From Nomia melanderi (taxonomy: Eukaryota > Arthropoda > Insecta > Hymenoptera > Halictidae), in assembly GCF_051020985.1 (NCBI RefSeq), contig NC_135003.1:10223501-10287500 (forward strand): a DNA stretch of 64,000 nucleotides. Direction: 5' to 3'. A model generated the notes under the pieces. It was not told the DNA's origin, did no database searches, and saw nothing but the letters and a program-made list of their open reading frames with translations. Of the stretch, positions 9,833-21,342 are shown one piece after another. Position numbers and translations under genes: made by a program. Numbering within the stretch: position 1 is the first letter of the stretch; the number at the start of each line of letters is the position of its first letter.

Positions 9833-11683
9833 ATGGTAATTATCGCTCTATAAACCTCATTCAAAGTGCAGAAATGGATTTATTTGCTACGCGTTGAACA
9901 ACATTTCAATAATTCAAGAACAGAATTCTAATCTGCATATACTGCTTACAAGCAGACAGTTGTCACGTTCAAGTTATACCTCATTCAAATTATAGTAGAA
10001 TGTAATATATTCCTTCGGCGCTTCTATTAAATAATTTCATATTAAAAATGACCATAATAATTTGTGAGAGGATACTAACACCGTTTTTTCTTTCTTACAC
10101 TTTAGGAGGACGTTCAACTGAGCAAAGACCAAATTGCGCGTAAGTATTCAATACACGATTGGAAATTAATTTCCGTCGATAACGATTATCTTGCTGTCGG
10201 GAAATTCATTTATATTCCTAATTAACTCCACGATTATAGAATTGAAAATGGGTTTCGATGCCTTCGACCCGGACAAGAAGGAAGCCATTAACACGGATAT
10301 GGTCGGTACCATTCTTGGAATGATGGGTATGAAGATCCCATCAGAACAATTAAATGCAGTCATCGCCGAATTCGATCCTTTCGGTATGTACAGCAATGAT
10401 TCTCTATAATTTCGCAGGAACGAGAAAACACAGCTTTTAAACTGTAATCGTAATTATATACTAACGATTTCCTGGAAATTAACGTGGCGCGCAACAATCA
10501 CGGTCGTTTTCATTTCACGCGCTGCCTCAGCTTCGTTCACTATCACGTATTTTTCGTATGTGCCTGACGCGACGCAAAATTGGTCGGTGTGAAACCGGTA
10601 TATCTTGGATAATGTAATAATTACAACGATAATAAGCGTCTTTATTACGAAACCTAGAAAACCAGAAAGCAAATGCTACAATTATTAAAAAAAGAAAGCG
10701 TAAAATAACATGCTCCGGGTGCGTTCTTATTAGATATAAATTTATTGCGTTGTGCAATATCTTGATTAGGATAAAACTTGAATTTCATGATCACTTTACA
10801 GTTCTAGTAAATATTTTTTTCGCATTGTCATGATTATACGAGGTCTAGCGTATTTATAGATGAACAAGACGCTTCGTTTTACAAGGAATTGTCCTTCGAC
10901 CCACAGTTCCCGAATGATTAACAATATAAATCATAGATCGAATATTATAAACCAACAACATAACAGATAAAACTAATATAATAATCTCACAGTTTCAGTA
11001 ACAATAGGTTCATCGACATTTATTATACAGTTTACCCATATCCCTAGGAAAATTGATGTTCGTTCGTTTAAATCTTGAAAATTTGAAGTTTCAAAATGGA
11101 CAATTACTACATTTAATCCTATAAATATATTAATCAAAATCGACGCATACATTTACCAAATAATATATATAAAATCCAACATGTGTCGAATGAAAGATGT
11201 GTTCCATAAACCCTGCGTTAAATCTCACCACAGTATCAAACGCTTAATCAATAGTTACTAAACGAATAAACTACTAAATCCCCATTAATAAAAACGAACA
11301 ACATTTTATAGGATCCGGAGAATTGAATTTCCAAGAATTTTGCCAACTGGCGTCCCGGTTCATGGAGGAGGACACGGACACCGAGGCGATGCAGCAGGAG
11401 CTGAGAGAAGCTTTCCGGTTGTACGACAAGGAAGGAAACGGTTATATCACCACGGACGTGTTTCGGGACATCCTCCACGAGCTGGACGACGCGCTGTCCC
11501 CCGAAGAGCTCGATATGATCATCGAGGAGGTGGACACTGATGGATCTGGCACACTCGATTTCGAAGGTAGGCGTATCGCCTATTGTATCAACGGACTCCG
11601 TTTTCGTTGCCGCGCATAGATCAGTCTAGTTACACTAAGAGATGGTTCGCGTTGCAGAATTCATGGAGGTCATGACAGGCTAA
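9833..11683 (+). CDS. Troponin C, F1-like (single canonical Ca2+ site), upstream copy
   Basis: Ca2+ sensor subunit of the thin-filament troponin complex in muscle. Exons 9833-9835 (ATG only), 10106-10139, 10240-10383, 11312-11566 and 11658-11683 give 153 aa. It starts M|EDVQLSKDQIA; an intron directly after the ATG also fits the second copy. EF loop I (DPDKKEAINTDM) lacks ligands as usual in insects. Loop II is DPFGSGELNFQE, with Phe at loop position 3 where Asp or Asn is normal, so binding is probably lost. Loop III (DKEGNGYITTDV) lacks the Glu at position 12. Loop IV (DTDGSGTLDFEE) is canonical. The chain ends EEFMEVMTG. One working site, IV, is the known property of the F1 isoform used in stretch-activated flight muscle (established for Lethocerus F1; TpnC4 in Drosophila), so I infer that role. 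Intron 3 carries a MITE. The ATG exon is the least certain part. Confidence 0.9.
10999..11221. mobile_element. Diverged MITE (family B) in troponin C intron 3
   Basis: About 223 bases that align end to end with 7392-7614: shared ATTTATTATA near the left end, AAAATTGATGTTCGTT and TCTTGAAAATTTGAAGTTTCAAA in the middle, and CCTGCGTTAA at the right end. The left terminal repeat is eroded (GTAACAATAGGTTCATCGAC). It lies between exons 3 and 4 of the first troponin C gene. Confidence 0.65.
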
Positions 11684-12333
11684 ATTATCAGCTTGGCAAC
11701 GAGCAACCGTGGTCCCTCGTGTCGGCCACGTCCACGAGAAACGGACCCGCCGCCTGTTCAACACGTGGCGACTGCAATTTATCGGCGGTGCATGTGCCGT
11801 TGGCAAAGTATGAAGTTAAAGGTTCGTAGGTGATGTCTGGTACGGACGGGAACGCGACGTCGCCGGGCCTGTGCTCGTATAGCTGTGAAAGTATTTCTGC
11901 CGGTTACCGTCGCTTTTCGAGTCACAATCGGCTAAAATGTATTTCTAACTATGCCGGAATTAACCGGGACGCCGGGTCGCTGGCGTCGCGTCGGGGACGG
12001 GTTTATATTGACGAATATAAATCGATGTACCCATGGTGTTGCGCTTCCCCCTATCTGCGAACAGAATTTTTCTCTTCGCACGATTTGGTCGATGAAAATG
12101 GATGATAGATTTGAATACGGCGACACGGCTGGTCGTGATCAGATCCGGAAGTTTGATATGGCGACGAATAGTGGATACTTAAGATTGGGATGATCGTGTT
12201 TGGAAATTTTGTACTTTGCCTGCGAGATGTACTGTTCTTCGAAAGTGATGATACTCATAAATAACGTACCATTGAACTGTGACTATACTAACGATGTACT
12301 AATGAGGGTAATCTGAGATTAAAGGAAAAAAAT

Positions 12334-12503
12334 AATAAAACAGCAAAAAAATAGCATAAGAAATCTGTGTATGTTACTTTCCCCCTGTAATTGATTTTAT
12401 CATTAATTGGCTTGTATCATTGACGTTGATGCGAAACGTGAGAGAAGGGTTACGTAATTTCATGAGAATTGTGTAACATGAACGGAAGTTGTAGGATAAT
12501 AAA
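12334..12503 (+). terminator. Poly(A) signals of the first troponin C gene
   Basis: AATAAA hexamers at 12334-12339 and 12498-12503 lie 650-820 bases after the stop codon and are the first good ones downstream. The region 11684-12333 would then be 3' UTR; open frames inside it (for example 11830-12105) show no domain. Confidence 0.45.
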
Positions 12504-13989
12504 TTGTTTGAATCGTGTGCAAGGTGGTTATATTATTTATTTATGTAAATTTCTTAAAATATAATTGCAATCCAGCGTCGTAAAATAAAAACTCGAAATA
12601 TTATTAAATTATACCATAAATTAGTGTGGTACTTTTCTTCATATTAGAGAAGATAGTAATTAATACTTAATAAGATTAATTAAGTGCTGGTTGTTTAATG
12701 TTTACGGCGAACAGTGCGCTGAAAAAAAGAATAAACCCTCACGAGGCCATATTTTACAAATTACAATCTGATTTCATATATAATTATATGAAGTTCATGT
12801 TAATTAAAAAGAAATGTAACACTGAAGGAAAATCAGTGTATTTACTGTTTGTTATCTTAATTGTAACTGCAGGTACCGTAAAAGTTAATAATACGTTGGG
12901 AATAAGTGGTAACGAGCAATATGCCGTAATTATAATACCTCCTAAATATAATAGCTGAAGCTAGGCTTTATCTAGCATATAATTAGGTGCCCAATAATAT
13001 CACGCATACAGTTATTACGCCGAATTGTCTTGAACGTCTGCTGTACGTCCGGTTGAGGGATAGCTGCACCCATTGTCGAGCCATTTTTCATCGCTATATT
13101 GATTGTGAATCATCTTGGTGCACCGCGCAAGCTTTTTCAAGTACCTTCGCTTGCGAAACGAAACTGTGCGCCGGCGAATTGTTTCGACAACTACGTGGCA
13201 ACGTTCTAGGATGCAGTTTTCCGTTGATTGTTTTATGAAAAATTGAAAAATAGAAAGAAAAAAGATAGAAGCTCGAAATCAATCACCAGCAGAAATTGGT
13301 TAATTCAATTATACTATACCAAAGCTATTGCATATAAAACATGAAAGTTAATATAATTATCCTACTTTCCTAAGGAAAAGAAATAACTAATATAATTGTA
13401 GCCTAATTTAAATACTATTACATCTATCAATGTACGAGTCAATTAGATTTACATTATACCTGTCAAGGTAAAAGTCAATTCCTTTTTGTGTATATAATAT
13501 AAATGGAAACATAAAGTAATGCTACAAGTTTCAGATATTTCAAACAATTCAAACGGTCTAATCTTACACGTGTGTTCTGCTAAATTTAACGTATGGTACA
13601 TACTGATTGCAAAACTATTGAAAGTCAAGTATGCATGGAGCGATAACTGTCCTGAAATTAGTTGTCTCCATTAGAATGGATTCAGGAGAGAGAGAAGAGA
13701 CGAGGATGCCAACAGGAAGAGTTACAAAATCGAGTACGTTGCCTCGGAATCCACACAATCGAAGCTCCTCTACCGCGGAAACCGGGTGGGGAGTGTCCTC
13801 GATGAATTTGAAAACCGCTAGAGATCCTACGTAGACATTACACGGTCAATCACGTGCCAGAATATCATCGTTATGTCCACATAAAACTGAAGTCCACAGC
13901 CAGAATCTGGTGCATACCCGGATAAGACGTCGACGCTCTCGTGTGTTAACATTTCGAATTTTCGGTGACCGCCTAACAACCTCATCGCC
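12504..13989. other. Spacer between the two troponin C genes, with 5' UTR/promoter of the second
   Basis: About 1.5 kb without a supported coding exon. A TATA-like run (GTGTATATAATATAAATGG) sits at about 13486-13505, about 490 bases before the second gene's ATG, and is the best core-promoter candidate seen. Nothing else recognised. Confidence 0.4.
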
Positions 13990-15875
13990 ATGGTGCGTTA
14001 CTACTTACAACCGGCCTTTAACAGTATTACCAATGATCGCTTTCATTGAATCAAATCTGTGACACTTATTGAGATACGATTCTTTTACTTTGAATCGAGA
14101 TTGAAGAATTTTAGTTTGAAAATACTTAATATGTAGATCTTGGATTTTAATGAAAATTTGCGTGTTCCCAGCCGGAAATAGTGAAATTGAAAGAAGAATT
14201 TCAAAGTTGAGAACAATACAAGAAAGAATTAAAATTATATGAATGCTTCCATTTTATACTTATTGCGAATTTGTAGAGTCCTTTAATATTGAAATTTTAT
14301 AGATTAATTGGTTATTGATTCTATATTTGTTCCTTATAGGATGATCTGACCAAGGACCAAGTTGCTCGTACGTAATTATGCTCAATTTAGTCTGCGGATG
14401 AACGTTGTTTTCAGTAATTCGTCTTAACCAACATTGTTCTATTACAGTTCTGAAGAAAGCTTTCGATGCCTTCGACCACGATAAGAAAGGCAGCATCGGT
14501 ACAGACATGGTGGGAACGATATTGACCATGTTGGGTTACGAACTCAGTGAAAAGACCCTGAAAGAAATCATTCAGGAAGTTGACGAAGACGGTAATAATA
14601 ATTTCACTCCACCTTAATACACAGTCTTCGTATCTCTACATACTTCCAAATTATAAACAACTCTATTCAATTGCAAAAGAATCTCAACCACTTTCATTTT
14701 ACTATTAATTTACATTTCTTACAATCACTTCCTAAACACTCTGAACACTTACAAATATCGAACTTCCGTTACCAAGAAATTAGAACTACGAAACAGCTCT
14801 TACAATTTTTCTTTACTTCCTTCCCAAGGAGTACAATAGTACTGTTTAATCAATTGTAATCCGATCGTTCTATATCTCGATTCGTCTAGGATCTGGCCAA
14901 CTGGAGTTCGAAGAGTTCTGTACTCTGGCTGCTAGATTCTTAGTAGAGGAGGATTCCGAGGCGATGCAACAGGAGTTGCGCGAAGCATTCCGTTTGTACG
15001 ACAAAGAAGGTAACGGCTACATCACCACCGACGTGTTCCGAGACATTCTTCACGAGCTGGACGACAAACTGACGCCGCAGGAGCTCGACATGATGATCGA
15101 AGAAATTGACGCTGACGGCTCCGGAACACTCGACTTCGACGGTAAGTTGCAACCTAGAATTTTCATGACAACCGGATTAAATTAATTACCACGGGGAACG
15201 GAACTCCACAAACCGACGACAACTAACGCCAGACCGCGGCGAGTATCGCACCGCGCGAAATTATAGGGAACACGTAACTTTGCCTAGCCAAGAATCTATC
15301 AGTTTCTTAATTAATTAACGCTTGTCGCGCTCGGGGTGCGGGAACCAACATCCTCTCGGCTTCCGGCTACGCGCGACGTGCCTCGAAGCGAATATCCATA
15401 CACGAACCTGAATCTGTCTATTTATAATCAAAATCAATTAGCTACTCCAAACAACGCTGCAATTTAATCTTGGTTTACAGATTCTTGTCGATATTTCGAT
15501 TCTACGAGCAATGTTTATAAACATACTCCTGCGATTGGAATTCTTTTTTGAGTACATAGTCACTGAAACTTGTTAGACTATCTCTTTGACTATCTTAGAT
15601 TTCAGTTCTACGTGCGACAATGTTTAGGAATTATTTCATAGGTTGTTATATGTCGGAATATGCTATAAATAAGAGCCACTAAAATAGAAATTCAAGATTT
15701 GTCTTAAAGCTCGGGCATTAATTTTCAACTGTGGAATTAATTTCATAAGTGATAATTCTGTGGGATGATATACTGCAACTATTTTTGTTCCTCCTTAGAA
15801 TGCTTCGACTTTTTCTATTGTAATATTCGGTTTGTTTCAGAATTCATGGAAGTTATGACTGGCGGTGACGACTAA
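13990..15875 (+). CDS. Troponin C, F2-like (sites II and IV canonical), downstream copy
   Basis: Ca2+ sensor of the muscle troponin complex. Exons 13990-13992 (ATG only), 14340-14367, 14448-14591, 14890-15141 and 15841-15875 give 153 aa, with every intron at the same place and phase as in the upstream copy. It starts M|DDLTKDQVALLKKAFDAFD. Loop I (DHDKKGSIGTDM) is degenerate; loop II (DEDGSGQLEFEE) and loop IV (DADGSGTLDFDE) are canonical; loop III (DKEGNGYITTDV) lacks the final Glu. The chain ends MTGGDD. Two working sites, II and IV, is the F2 pattern that links active force to Ca2+ level. The gene lies 2.3 kb after the other copy in the same direction, a tandem duplicate. A match to the MEF2 consensus lies in intron 4. 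The ATG exon is inferred from the matching intron position. Confidence 0.92.
15418..15427. promoter_or_regulatory. MEF2-type site in intron 4 of the second troponin C gene
   Basis: CTATTTATAA matches the muscle-enhancer consensus YTAWWWWTAR in full. MEF2 control of muscle structural genes is established in insects; that this particular site works is inference. Such a short match can arise by chance in AT-rich DNA. Confidence 0.4.
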
Positions 15876-16037
15876 ACAAGAAGATAATCCGGGTGGGCAA
15901 TGGCTACGATTAAGCTCGACAATGTTTCACGCGAGTGTCCTTCGCGTTTTTCCTAATGGCGGAGGATACACAGTCGACGTCGGTTAATTTTCATCAATCG
16001 CGTGCACCTTTCACCAAACGGCGAGCGTTTCCGTTCG

Positions 16038-16097
16038 AATAAACGCGTCGCCGGACAAAAAGCTGTGCTCCAGCAGATAAAAATGAAGTTTAATAAA
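16038..16097 (+). terminator. Poly(A) signals of the second troponin C gene
   Basis: AATAAA at 16038-16043 and 16092-16097, 160-220 bases after the stop codon. They mark the end of the last supported gene in the window. Confidence 0.55.
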
Positions 16098-19000
16098 GAC
16101 TACCCAACACGAAAGAACGTTTTGCTTGATTGAATCGAGGCTATGCGCGAAACCGCATCGGAAACAAAATTGATTAAGCGAGGTGTTCTCTTCTCTAATC
16201 CCGCAATTGCTCGTTTTCGGTGAAAAACCGAGGAAAGTCTGGACAAAGCGCACCACAGATGTGGGTTGTTTGTCGTATCGATCGTGCCCCTGGGCGACTG
16301 CAATCAAGCGCACGCCCGTGTAAGCAGCGCAGAGTGTTCACGGAGCAACGTAGAGCAAGCAAAAACGCCGAATACAATTCGAACCGAGCAATCGAATTTT
16401 TTTCCGACTCCAGAAATTACAAGACTATACATTTTCAATTTTTTGGTTATCATCAATGTGTACGAAGAACTTTTACACTCGTGACAGAAGTACAAAGAAC
16501 GTTAGAATTAAATTAACTTGTCGATGATTGAATCGTTGGAAATCACCTGTACTCATCAAATATGAAGTAATCTAACAGAATAAAATTAATTTTGTACGAG
16601 AGCCTAGTTTTCATTGAAGTCAATTTTGCACGGTTTTCGCAGTTCCAACTTTCTGATAGACTCATCGTAACGTTAACGGATCGTAAATAGTTAAATGGAC
16701 CGCTTACATGGAAAATTGAGAACAATAATAAACTCGGCGATAAATAATAATTAAGAATATGTTTTCTGGGCGCGAGTTGAGGTTAACGAATGTCAGCATT
16801 CTTGGCAACCACTCATTTACGTCGTGTCTACAGGCGCAAGCTTAATTTTCCGTTCACTTTAACGAAAAGTGCACCTGTATGCTAATCTGATAAATTCCCA
16901 GCTCGTGTTCGCGTCATTCCGCGTTCGTGATAACCTATAATTTGATTAAATTCCGATTCTTCTATTATCGTTCGCAATAGAAAGATTTAGTTACTCTTCG
17001 CACTATTAAACTTCATTCATTCCATCTCGAATTATACCAGTCGCACAACATTTACTAATCAGTTTCCGATTCTCGCATTTAAAAAGATCACGCTATAATT
17101 ATCATCCGGATTATAAATCTCCCTTACCTTGGACATTATTTCAAACATCCAAACGCATGAATTCGTCCATCACCGAAGAACAGAAGCATCAACATCCGTC
17201 ATCACACAATTTTATCGTAGAGTTAATGTGCCGCGCATTCGACACGCAGGCCAAGTTCCTTGATAATTGGTGTGCCAAACGTCTTCATGTCCGCGCCGCT
17301 ACATTATACCCAATACTCTCGTTACAACAGAAACGAGTGATCGTACACACGGGCCGAGGATGCTCGGATCCAAATGAGTTGGGACTAATTTTAGGCTGAC
17401 AGCTTCCAAAACACTCATCGACGTGAAACGGGGTTTCAGGATCTCCAGGTCTTCGGGGTGTCTTCGGCTGGGAATTTCCTGTCGCTGATTGACCGTGCAA
17501 TCACAGTGGCGCGCGGAATTGGTCCGTCAGAAGTCATACCAAATTGGGAGCCTGAAATGTCCAGAGATGCCATTATCCTGGCAGCTCCCACGTTTGCCAG
17601 GTAATCAACTCCCGACGAAAATGGCCGGTCGAGGGCCAATAATGCTTGCTCTGTATATCGCGCGGTTGTCCAGTGCTACCGTCTAGCCACCTTTCCATCA
17701 GAATTATCATACCGACCAAACCGAGGAAATTTCGAAACGCCACTCGCGTTTATGCCACGGAGACGCGGTGGCCCGTCTTAAATCAGGTTTGTCATGTGAA
17801 CCGTATTTGGTTTCCATAATCCCCGACTGAACTCTCCGCGGATTAAATCCACCGCGGTCTGCAACGGGCAAATGGGATTCGAACAATTCACAATGATACT
17901 TCGGTCAACGTCAGTTGCATGTTACTTTGATCGTTTTTATGAAACCGTGGGAGCGAAAGAGGAGGAAAGAAGGGCAGACAAATGGCAGAAGAATATAGAG
18001 AGTCTCATTGTGAACCCGCTATTATTAAGAAGTAACTAGACTGCGAAATTTTATGCATTCGCAATTTTCCATGAGCCGATACACCCGTAACGAAATGAGT
18101 TATTGAAATTTTCTCTTTTATGGAGCGTGATAGAGATTTTCGTAGACTGAAGAAATTTTTCACCGACGCTACATTGTGTGAATTATTCAAAGAAAGTGTA
18201 TGTTACCGTCCGTAAGGTCTCGCGCGGAGAAGGATAGGCACAATTATCGTTTCTACATGTCTGACTTTTCCAAAATTGTTGAAATATTCAAATCCGAATG
18301 GAAGTCTGATCGCAAAGCTTTTAATGAAATCGAAACGACTGGCGAGAGAATTTGAAAAGCGATTTGAAAGTAAACGTATATAATAAACTGAGGGAAACGT
18401 ACGCAACAGATTAGCGGCGGTCTTAAGTTCGCCGTTAAAATCGGAAAGAAGGTACCATTCATGTAAATAATCGGCCGTAAAATAATTGACAAGTGTAGAT
18501 TGGATAAACGAAACAAAGAACTATCGCGTAGAATTTTCGCATGAAAATCGCCACTTGCCTCGGCGCCGACGGAACTCGGCGTTAACTCTTTAGTTTACGG
18601 CCGTTCCCGTCGGTGAACCCGTTTATCGGATAATTTCGATATCGTGTATACGATCCGTGATATTTTCAACGAAAGAAATGCGCCTTTCACCGGTCAAGCT
18701 CGGCCGATCGGCGCGCGCGGACAAGTCTACTCGAATCTACATACATTGTAGAAACCGCGGTTGTATTAGTCGTTGGACCGGTGACATTAATTACAAGGGA
18801 GACGTGTGCTGCATTAATATTTCGCGATCGAGATAAGCCGCGGACGCTGTTAAAAGTGTCTCGACCGCAACATGTAGAGTATAAGGAAGGATCTTTATGT
18901 ATCTTACGGCGAGCACTGAGTGCAAATTATGCGAAGAGCTAAATGAAAATGCCAAAGTACACCAAAACTGCTACATTTCAATTAGATCGCAATTATCCGT

Positions 19001-20987
19001 TGCGTTTATAGTTCGCGGAAATCGTAAAGAATTAGGCTGTCGGTGCGGTTTAATTGAAAGCGAGCCCACGGTTGGAAGAAGAAACGCTCGATTCTTCCTG
19101 TACGGAACCTCTAATTACGTGAATTCTATTAAACGCGCGCTGAATATTCTTAAGATTCCAGTCGAAGTGGATATTTTTCATTTTGATGGAGATTGTTGGA
19201 GTTTTCTTTTATTATGACGTTATCGTAAGAAGATGATTTTTAAGGTCAAATATCTCGTGTATAGTCCTGTATCAAAGGTTTTATTGTGATGATAGTAACA
19301 TATACGACGTTATACTTGGTCAATATTTATTTTACTACCGTTGCAGGTTAAGAGATCCTATAAATATCCGCAGTCTACTGATGAAGTACTTAGATAAATA
19401 TTACGTGTGCAGTATATTCTATTAAACAGAAAATAGCGCTATGAAATTGTTTTTCTTGAAAAATAGAGTATCATGAAAAGGATCAGTCACACAGGCATTG
19501 CTAAAGTGGTTAAGTTTCTAATTTTCTCTGAGATGAATGGTAAATCTCGCTAGAAAATAGAGTGCCAATTAGCGCCGGATAATAAATGAACCGAAAAACA
19601 TTGGCAACCGCAGATGAGAATATTCGAGTTACCGGCAGGTGAAATTCGAGAATGATAAGATCTTCTTCCTCTTATGCAAAGCTTGGATGTTGAAAGTTTT
19701 AAAAAACTTGACTCATTTGGTAAAGATTTACATTCTCCGCCATCTTTCTCTTCTTCCAAAGTTCATTTAATAATGTTTTTTGCAGTTGATTATCCAATAT
19801 AACCATGCTCGAGACAACCTAGGCTTAATGCGAATTGTCACTTTCTCCGCCATGATTTACTCTAAAAATTCATAGGAAACAGAAATCTTACGATTCTCAC
19901 GTTTACACGTTCCAAGTATCTACCGATTCAATTTATAGGTTACAGCTGAATGTTACAGGCATAATCTTATTTATATGCAATTAAAAATAATCCTTACACT
20001 TGTTAACAACATTAAACACTGAAAATTTTAATAGATATATTTAATTAGAACGTTTAATACATATCAATCGTTAATGTGAATGTGTATCGATAAGTTACGG
20101 TAAAATAGTAATAGTTTATATTACGGTAAGGAAATCATTACTACAATGTATTTTATTTATTTTCTTATATTAAATTGATTTTGGAGAAAACGCTTTAGTC
20201 AAATACGGTAGGAAGTGAGCCATTTCTATTCAATAGAATTTCAATAAACGTAGATAAATGGATAATGAGACATAAATACTCAAGCCACATATTATTCAGT
20301 GAAAGTGATTAAATTATTGGGTGCAACCACAGACGACGATTTTCTTGTTTGTACGTATAAACAGATCGCGCGATACGTTCACCACGCTACATTAACTTCT
20401 CTGATGTATCTCTGCGTGCATTAAACTGACGAAATTATAGGTGAACAGGCGAGAAAGTCTTTGGGAGAATAATGTTGCGTTTATGGGAAGACTGAAATCC
20501 CCGGACGCAATAATTCCGGTAAAAATCTTAATTACCGCCCAGACGAAGAATACGAGGAAAAAAAGGGGGTATAGAAATCACGAGAGTTATCAGAGGCCTG
20601 ATCTATTTATCAGATAACCGAAATTCTCAGCCGGTTCGAGTTCGTCTGGCACAGATAAACTATTCTTTCACTCAAGATCCTGCACTCGATAGATCATCGC
20701 GAGCATCCACCGCGAGCGGCAGGTTTATACCTGGTATAATTACACGTTCCGTACGGACTGTTACAGACACGCGGCGAATCGTACTCACGATTTCCGGTTC
20801 AGGAGATCCTATTCCGCGTTTATTTAGGATAACGTCGTAATTTCCGCTGTCCACCGAATGCTCGACTAATTTATACAAACCTTTCCCTCAGCGGCCATTG
20901 GAGATCGGAGGACTACGAACGGTACCTTCGGTCACATTTTACGAACCTCGTCCGGTCTACTGGAAATTATAGAATGTCTCATAGATA
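16098..20987. other. Gene-free DNA, first part of the desert
   Basis: Alternating AT-rich and CpG-rich blocks (CpG-rich near 17.2-17.9 and 18.5-18.9 kb). No open frame here shows a domain, splice-compatible neighbours or a start context that convinces. The longest plus-strand frame (18897-19217) has no recognisable motif. No RNA gene seen. Confidence 0.5.
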
Positions 20988-21340
20988 CAGTCAACCACAA
21001 AAGTTCGTATCCGGTAGTTTTCAAATATGTCAAACGAAAGGACACGGATTGTTGAACGTATAACGAGCATTAATTCGATTACTAGTTAAATCTTGACGAT
21101 TTCTAAGAGGAATAAGAATTCCCCATATCTTTGTTCGAAAATTTAATCACAATTGGATTTGTCAGTTTCTTTTTTAGATTTCGTAGTGAATAACTGTAAG
21201 AAAGGTAATCAAGTTTTCCGAATCAATCTAGTTTTAACTGATAAGAATTGGATTATGTATGTATGGCATGAAAAAATGTTGAATTTTGTTTTGAATATAG
21301 GAAATTTGAGAGGTGCAGGATGAGATTTTAAGGTCGACTG
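20988..21340. mobile_element. Tc1/mariner-like non-autonomous element
   Basis: A 353-bp element flanked by TA (20986-20987 and 21341-21342), the target duplication of Tc1/mariner transposons. Left end reads CAGTCAACCACAAAAGTTCG; right end reverse-complemented reads CAGTCGACCTTAAAATCTCA, so the ends match imperfectly over about 25 bases. CAGTC(A/G)ACC termini are common in insect Tc1-like elements. The interior has no long open frame, so it is a MITE or a deletion relic. Confidence 0.7.
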
Positions 21341-21342
21341 TA

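Noticed and set aside
10454..10757. Minus-strand frames inside troponin C intron 3
   Set aside because: AT-rich, hydrophobic by composition, no homology signal and inside an intron.
17871..17881. GGGATTCGAAC resembles a reverse-strand tRNA T-arm (B box)
   Set aside because: No matching A box, anticodon arm or acceptor stem could be found on the minus strand.
18897..19217. 106-codon plus-strand frame with several Cys
   Set aside because: The Cys do not form a known pattern, no signal peptide is seen, and neighbouring sequence offers no matching exons.
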